Positions 7,101 to 9,524 of a DNA stretch of 9,524 bases are shown piece after piece. Origin of the DNA: an uncultured Methanobrevibacter sp. (GTDB taxonomy: Archaea; Methanobacteriota; Methanobacteria; Methanobacteriales; Methanobacteriaceae); assembly GCA_900317865.1 (NCBI GenBank), contig ONIK01000062.1, positions 1 through 9,524 on the forward strand, given 5' to 3'. Both the position numbers and the translations under genes were made by a program. Every line of letters begins with the position of its first letter. The first letter of the stretch is position 1. The notes under the pieces were generated by a model, which did no database searches, was not told where the DNA came from, and was given only the letters and a program-made list of their open reading frames with translations.

Positions 7101-8407
7101 AAACCCACACAATCACCAAAATCAACACCATAATTGTATTTTAAATCATAAGCCACAGAATTGCTTGACTTTTCCATCTCAGCATATGTCACCTGATTAA
7201 TTCCGTCATCAACAGCTATAAAATCAGGATATTTTATAGCATTTTCACGAAAAGCGGCGGCGAACGTTTTATTTTTATCAACATCAGCGCTGTTTCCTTT
7301 ACAAAAATCAGAAAGCAAATCCTTTTCAATGTCACAAAGGATATCCGTTTCATTCACAAACTGATTAGGAGATGAAATAATATTATTGATTAAATGACTT
7401 ATATTATCTGCCATGTGTTTCATATAAACATCAGAAAATAGCTCAGCATTATATGATAAATCCAAATAATCCCCATAAATATTTAATGTAAAAGCGGACC
7501 CTTTACCATTAAAGATGTTTACATTTTCTAATTTTGTGAAATCATAAACCTCATAATAAGACAAAACATCGCCAATATAATTATCAATATCCACTTTAGT
7601 ATATTCAACAGAATCATTATAAATAGTTTCAATTTTATTTAAATATTCAATAAAGGAGCAATCCTGAATATAAGGTATTTTAAGCAAAGTATACATATCA
7701 AATAATGCAGAATGCTTTGTATCTTTTGGAATTATTGTTTTTAGTATAGTGCCTTTTGTTCTGTCAACACGGGTCAGATATAGGGCGAATACTGCAGTTA
7801 TGAATTCAAATTCACAAACATTATAATCATCTAAAAAACCGGAAATAAACTCATTATCAATTGGAATTCTAATATTTTTATAATCATCTGATTTAATATT
7901 ATAATATTTAACATAATTTCCAGCATTTAAAAAATGATTTTTCCAATAAATGGAATCAGTCTTAAATTCTGCAGATTTTAAATAATTATTAACATACTTA
8001 TAGTGATTTAATATGTTATTTTCATAAATATTATTTTTTGGATTATTAAATAATTCAGTGAACTTTTTTATGGATGTGTAATCAAATATGGAGGAGTGAA
8101 TAATTGCTAAAACGGTTAACTTATTGTCATCAATTTTTAAAACCAAAAACTTATACAAAGAAACATTGACTATATTGTCAAAGGTAAAATCAAAAAATGA
8201 ATTAGATATTGTTTCAATTTGATTAGCGGATAAATGTGAAGCATCCATAAATTCATAGATATTTTCATTTTCATTATAAATATATGGCTTTAAATTCTCA
8301 TCCAAACGAATATTCAACCAATACTCTGTTTTTTTGAAAATATCTGCAAGACAATCCTCATCTGCCATTTCTACTTCAAATTTAAACCGAATTTCCTGTA
8401 AATCCAT
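1157..8407 (-). CDS. Nonribosomal peptide synthetase, two modules, C1-A1-T1-C2-A2-T2-C3 (2416 aa)
   Basis: A cytoplasmic assembly-line enzyme that activates carboxylic acids with ATP, tethers them to phosphopantetheine arms and condenses them. Residues are counted from the ATG at 8407. C1 (about 1-348) lacks the N-terminal C1 motif, and its HHxxxDG motif has decayed to HSSIFDY (104-110). A1 (381-856) has TSGTTGLPKA, YGTTE, HTGD, GREDDQ and catalytic Lys849 in NGKIDK, but FIAS in place of FDxS. T1 (868-938) has LGGTSL with carrier Ser900. C2 (954-1341) has intact HHLIIDG (1068-1074). A2 (1366-1853) has TSGTTGIPKG, FDAA, FGPTE, RTGD and Lys1847. T2 (1868-1936) has LGGDSL with Ser1902. C3 (1949-2401) has HHIIFDA (2125-2131) and a roughly 58-residue insertion. 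No epimerase, thioesterase or reductase domain follows. ATG 8407 is preferred over the in-frame GTG at 8419 because that GTG is part of the ribosome binding site. The gene appears monocistronic. The product is unknown; a capped single amino acid or dipeptide-like compound is inferred. Confidence 0.97.
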   Translation of the reverse strand: MDLQEIRFKFEVEMADEDCLADIFKKTEYWLNIRLDENLKPYIYNENENIYEFMDASHLSANQIETISNSFFDFTFDNIVNVSLYKFLVLKIDDNKLTVLAIIHSSIFDYTSIKKFTELFNNPKNNIYENNILNHYKYVNNYLKSAEFKTDSIYWKNHFLNAGNYVKYYNIKSDDYKNIRIPIDNEFISGFLDDYNVCEFEFITAVFALYLTRVDRTKGTILKTIIPKDTKHSALFDMYTLLKIPYIQDCSFIEYLNKIETIYNDSVEYTKVDIDNYIGDVLSYYEVYDFTKLENVNIFNGKGSAFTLNIYGDYLDLSYNAELFSDVYMKHMADNISHLINNIISSPNQFVNETDILCDIEKDLLSDFCKGNSADVDKNKTFAAAFRENAIKYPDFIAVDDGINQVTYAEMEKSSNSVAYDLKYNYGVDFGDCVGLMVPRNYHFPELACALNKIGAVFTPIDPIYPSKRIEHMLNISEARYIITTKEYADNFSFDVDVIYIEDLNLDYDVSVECLGDGDDLLAIFFTSGTTGLPKAVMVSNKEVKGCAVAFKNIFNSKPRDVVGSFVSFSFIASIRLLLSLIFGECCRIFNEMEQKDSLLLVKALKEQEICDLILPPSIGVPIFENEDIKLKYLILAGAKLNELTNTESDTRLVNFYGTTELILAIANIYDLNNIVGDSVPIGKPVANTWVYILDDNGMQMPIGVPGEICISSDFLSPGYYNQPDLTNSVFVDNPYCSCDENRRMYHTGDIGFYNFNGEIEILGREDDQLSVRGFRIESNEVLNIMKSFDGINDVYLDVDNDMLTAYYTASDDLDISAVKDSLNSELPYYMIPSLFVKLDKIPLNANGKIDKHALKIVNAESDVNVGDETLNVVLDAFRNVLSNDSVLLDDNLIELGGTSLSAMNLQRILKDELGVSLSSREIIDLATPTNIANHIKYNLSAYSPLDVNYTFEDKCPLSESQLNVYLDEKVKDMGTAYNNPFKIQFKKKYSFSDVENAIGKLWKSYPVLSARVMEDEGGVSFNFDAEPSIVCGLSSDIDSFVEVFDLNKSLVRFLFVEDESLLCMDFHHLIIDGTSLNIILDSLLDNLNGDIVDFVDDGFLRQISMEENMGSDYMENASDFFEEMLVDLDETYDLLDCVKLDDNDNREYFDTFDVDGVLLDSFLKESGVTYNQFFCGVFAYTLSRFTGSSKVSFNLVEDGRGHVDLSESVGMFVRTLPLLVDCRNQSIDSFIQYCGSLVNRVMFYDLYPFRLLARDYDLNSNILFQYSHELFSNALKNDFYRLDELEHDAVGDLSFFIFNADNDKFGIRILYSDKYSNDFVNRFARSYNLILKEMLSSYNLSDINYVSDSDVLLLDNINETEHDLLYSDILDAFNGNLSKYPDNMLVSYNNRVYSYGEGAFIADRIAKKLVGLGVEIGDCVSFLIPRSELYMFSILGILSMGGVYVPLDDNLPDERIKFMLNDTGSDVVIVSDETYDHAKDLVNEDVILFNISDIINGEIGSLSSLPVVYGDLACILYTSGTTGIPKGVKITRKSIVNLAAVYQDKYEINVKDVYGLFSTIGFDAALLAVVVVLYSGACLSIVPDDVRLNTNLLNEYFISQNVSHTLITSQVSKLFMENVDDISLDVLLVGGEKLGEFKNSGDYLLVDAFGPTEFTVFISSIKNSDKVDSSSVGSLNYNTKAYVLDNESRRVPIGAVGELYLAGYQIAEGYLNRPEETDKAFLDNPFDEDEYSVLYRTGDIVRILPDGSLGLVGRRDNQVKIRGNRVELGEVESTIRSMDDIEDVTIQTMKNNGNNELVAYVVSSSNLTNYELSDRVQDYVSERKPDYMVPSFVMKLDEIPLNVNGKVDKRALPDVNRDSLHVEYAAPRDENEKEIVEAFEKAFNLDKISIYDDFIRLGGDSLIAVKLLNYIESDNVTMADILTFRTPEAIAKNMSEFSFDLDIYSLDDGCPLNSAQINVIADVNIHNKVNAYHIPGYIPISGKYGLEKITDSLDALLDMHPILSTHLSERYEENDNDVSNMDLIKDLTKTTGKSGMKKIMNIIRQYGIRDINGLYKILKTTIKLFKGDYPYLVKGNKPPISVKSKIDKDIIIDFFSESFDLYNYLSKFMIVESEESYFLFYMIHHIIFDATSAGVFKQDFMTLLDEGSIDFDDTFLKSSAFTHQIKNTEKFDEADKFYQPMLSDLDDVGILLEDNPLAEGYNILSYDLEFDKVAFKSFLHDAGISKNVLFTSVFSYALSHFVNGNKVIFTIIENGRDRFNENFIGMTSNVMPVVIDCKDQYINSYLRDVADTVYGVLRHSYYPILLLCQKYDFEVNILFQYIPNWIADDFTEGNVEIDGINFEEIYNHILNQFSDFLTEFFVQIYENGDDYTLFITHSNRFSDKMIEDFANMYTTILSNIIHIDTTSSNLSDTLK

Positions 8408-8416
8408 AAAAATAAA

Positions 8417-8422
8417 CACCCT
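8417..8422 (-). promoter_or_regulatory. Ribosome binding site of the NRPS gene, decides the start codon
   Basis: AGGGTG on the minus strand ends nine bases before the ATG at 8407. An in-frame GTG at 8417-8419 would extend the protein by four residues, but it is itself the GTG of this ribosome binding site, so it is very unlikely to be the start. Confidence 0.65.
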
Positions 8423-8448
8423 ATTATTCTGTATTAATTAATATCATG

Positions 8449-8467
8449 TTTTATAAATATATATATA
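8449..8467 (-). promoter_or_regulatory. Putative TATA box of the NRPS gene
   Basis: The minus strand reads TATATATATTTATAAAA, a strong archaeal TATA-like element. Transcription about 25 bases downstream would start near 8425-8435, giving a short leader that still contains the ribosome binding site. The assignment is by motif and position; the whole region is AT-rich, so the exact TATA octamer is uncertain. Confidence 0.5.
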
Positions 8468-8736
8468 GACTGTGATTTATTTAATTTTTTGTTAAATTAA
8501 GGTCACATTAGGATTTTGTGATATTTTTAAAGGACTTTGTCAATAAATCTGTTTTTTCTTAATTTTACTTATTTCATCAGTTATTTTCTTAATATGAGTA
8601 ATAAATATTATTTGATGGTTTGAATTAAATAAAATTAAATTTTAATATAGTTTAAAATATTTTTATTTGGTTTGTAACTATACAATTTATTTTTCATTGT
8701 ATTTTGATTATATATTCAAAAATGAGATATTCTTTA

Positions 8737-8867
8737 GTTGATGATTAACATATTTTTTGGTTGATGATTAATTTTTTAAAGTTCTTTATATTACTTATTT
8801 TATGATTTAAACAATTTGATTAATAATAAAAAAATCATGTTAGTTGATGATTGAGGTTGATGATTAA
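8737..8867 (+). repeat. Four direct copies of GTTGATGATTAA upstream of the NRPS
   Basis: GTTGATGATTAA occurs exactly at 8737-8748, 8760-8771 and 8856-8867, and with one mismatch (GTTGATGATTGA) at 8843-8854. Start-to-start spacings are 23, 83 and 13 bp. Same-strand clustering of a 12-mer in non-coding DNA suggests an array of protein-binding sites, about 330-460 bp upstream of the NRPS start. That is far for direct promoter control, so regulation of the NRPS is only a possibility. Confidence 0.6.
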
Positions 8868-9103
8868 TGTTTTGTGAAAAAATTTTTCTTTATTTGCTTA
8901 AGAATGTGGTAAATATACAATTATTCTTGTAATTACCATTTGTAAATGAATTTTTAAAAATTTACTTACTTCAAATGTGAAATTTTTGATCAATCAAGTC
9001 AGACAAAATAGTAATTATGCGATTTTTCTCTGCATTACTTTTTATAAGTAAAATTTTAGTTAAAAATTTATTTAATCTGGAGTCTAATATTATGAGTAGA
9101 GTC

Positions 9104-9157
9104 AAAAGTACATTATATTTTGTATAGTATACGGGCAAAATCCTTTTTAAATGATTT
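9104..9157. repeat. 54-bp perfect direct repeat, copy 2
   Basis: Identical to 897-950 over 54 bases and in the same orientation; the bases immediately outside differ on both sides. It contains the same GTATAGTATAC palindrome, at 9122-9132. It lies between the NRPS upstream region and the plus-strand gene starting at 9469. Confidence 0.95.
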
Positions 9158-9262
9158 ATGGTCTTTATAATATCTATTAAACTTTAATATTTATTTTAGC
9201 AATGATAACTTGGTATCGGTTATTAAATAGGTTAATAAATTATTATCCTTTCTTATTTTCAT

Positions 9263-9313
9263 AAAAACAGTTTTTTAATTAATTATTTTTTAAAGCTGTT
9301 TTTGGCTGTTTTT
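9263..9313 (+). terminator. Stem-loop followed by T-runs, terminator-like
   Basis: AAAAACAG (9263-9270) pairs exactly with CTGTTTTT (9296-9303), and the stem extends inward through a T-G wobble and three further T-A pairs around an AT-rich loop. The right arm is followed by a second GGCTGTTTTT, forming a tandem 10-mer. It resembles a plus-strand terminator, but no plus-strand gene lies upstream of it here, so it may instead be a structural repeat or stop stray transcription ahead of the gene at 9469. Confidence 0.3.
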
Positions 9314-9323
9314 AGGTGGGTGC

Positions 9324-9339
9324 TTATATTTTGTATAGT
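9324..9339 (+). repeat. Partial third copy of the flanking repeat (16 bp)
   Basis: TTATATTTTGTATAGT matches positions 906-921 of copy 1 and the equivalent part of copy 2 exactly. It ends after the first half of the GTATAGTATAC palindrome. It suggests that the core of the repeat is a recurring element and not only a pair of boundary sites. Confidence 0.5.
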
Positions 9340-9468
9340 GTTTTTGATATATTGTTCTGTGATAAGATTCATTATCAATTTTGTGTTTTTTCATAAAGTT
9401 GCAATTTGAAAATGTTTATTATTAATGAACTTGATATAATAAATTATAAAATTCTTTGGGGATTATGT

Positions 9469-9524
9469 ATGAATAATCGTGTTAAAATTGCTCATGAGTT
9501 TGCAAATGCTATTAATTCTGATAA
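9469..9524 (+). CDS. N-terminal fragment of an unidentified protein, possibly a minimal nucleotidyltransferase (MNT); runs off right edge
   Basis: Eighteen codons are visible (MNNRVKIAHEFANAINSD...). The start is supported by a GGGGAT ribosome binding site at 9458-9463; another ATG four bases earlier (9465) stops after three codons. The opening amphipathic helix resembles the N-terminus of archaeal minimal nucleotidyltransferases, where a similar helix precedes the GSxARG catalytic motif. That motif would lie just outside the window, so the family call is a recollection of pattern and not proof. If correct, an MNT-HEPN toxin-antitoxin pair would be the common context. It is divergent from the NRPS, about 1.06 kb away. 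That it is a real gene is fairly likely; its identity is uncertain. Confidence 0.45.
   Translation, partial: MNNRVKIAHEFANAINSD

Noticed and set aside
8417..8419. GTG as NRPS start, adding four residues
   Set aside because: This GTG is part of the AGGGTG ribosome binding site for the ATG at 8407, and no separate site precedes it at proper spacing.
8737..8867. CRISPR array
   Set aside because: The repeat units are only 12 bp with irregular spacing (13, 23, 83 bp) and no cas genes are nearby.
8942..8965. AT-rich palindrome around AATTTTTAAAAATT with GTAAAT/ATTTAC arms
   Set aside because: Such dyads are frequent by chance in DNA this AT-rich and there is no positional link to a gene.
897..9157. 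Insertion sequence or composite transposon formed by the 54-bp repeats
   Set aside because: The repeats are direct and short, contain no transposase, and no target-site duplication or terminal inverted repeats are seen; a cassette or dispersed repeat fits better.

Overview
The window looks like chromosomal DNA of an AT-rich methanogenic archaeon of the Methanobacteriales, most likely Methanobrevibacter. The signs are very AT-rich intergenic DNA, archaeal TATA boxes in place of -35/-10 promoters, GGGTG-type ribosome binding sites, and Asn/Asp/Ile/Lys-rich proteins. Large nonribosomal peptide synthetases (NRPSs) are known from rumen Methanobrevibacter and are unusual in archaea. The genus is inferred; no rRNA or other marker gene is present.

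Layout. Positions 1-96 (minus strand) hold the N-terminus of a PhzF-like isomerase that runs off the left edge, with a promoter at about 166-180. Positions 97-996 have no intact gene. They contain three inverted repeats (244-330), coding-like debris in three plus-strand frames (530-737) and copy 1 of a 54-bp perfect repeat (897-950). Positions 997-1101 (minus) are a start-less ORF remnant just downstream of the main gene. Positions 1157-8407 (minus) are a single 2416-residue NRPS filling three quarters of the window. Positions 8408-9468 have no gene: the NRPS promoter, four GTTGATGATTAA-type repeats, copy 2 of the 54-bp repeat (9104-9157), a stem-loop and a partial third repeat copy. From 9469 a plus-strand gene begins and runs off the right edge; it may be a minimal nucleotidyltransferase.

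The synthetase reads C1-A1-T1-C2-A2-T2-C3. C1 is truncated and has lost its catalytic histidine. A1 lacks the aspartate that anchors an amino acid's alpha-amino group. C2, A2 and both carrier domains look intact. C3 keeps its catalytic histidine, carries an insertion of about 58 residues, and ends the protein with no thioesterase or reductase. The simplest reading is an enzyme that loads a carboxylic acid without an alpha-amino group on module 1, couples it to one amino acid on module 2, and uses C3 to release or transfer the product.

The most notable non-coding signal is the 54-bp identical direct repeat that brackets the whole synthetase unit, with start points 8207 bp apart. It suggests a discrete cassette, or a dispersed repeat family next to it. 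No carrier-activating phosphopantetheinyl transferase, transporter or regulator is in the window, so the product's fate cannot be read here.
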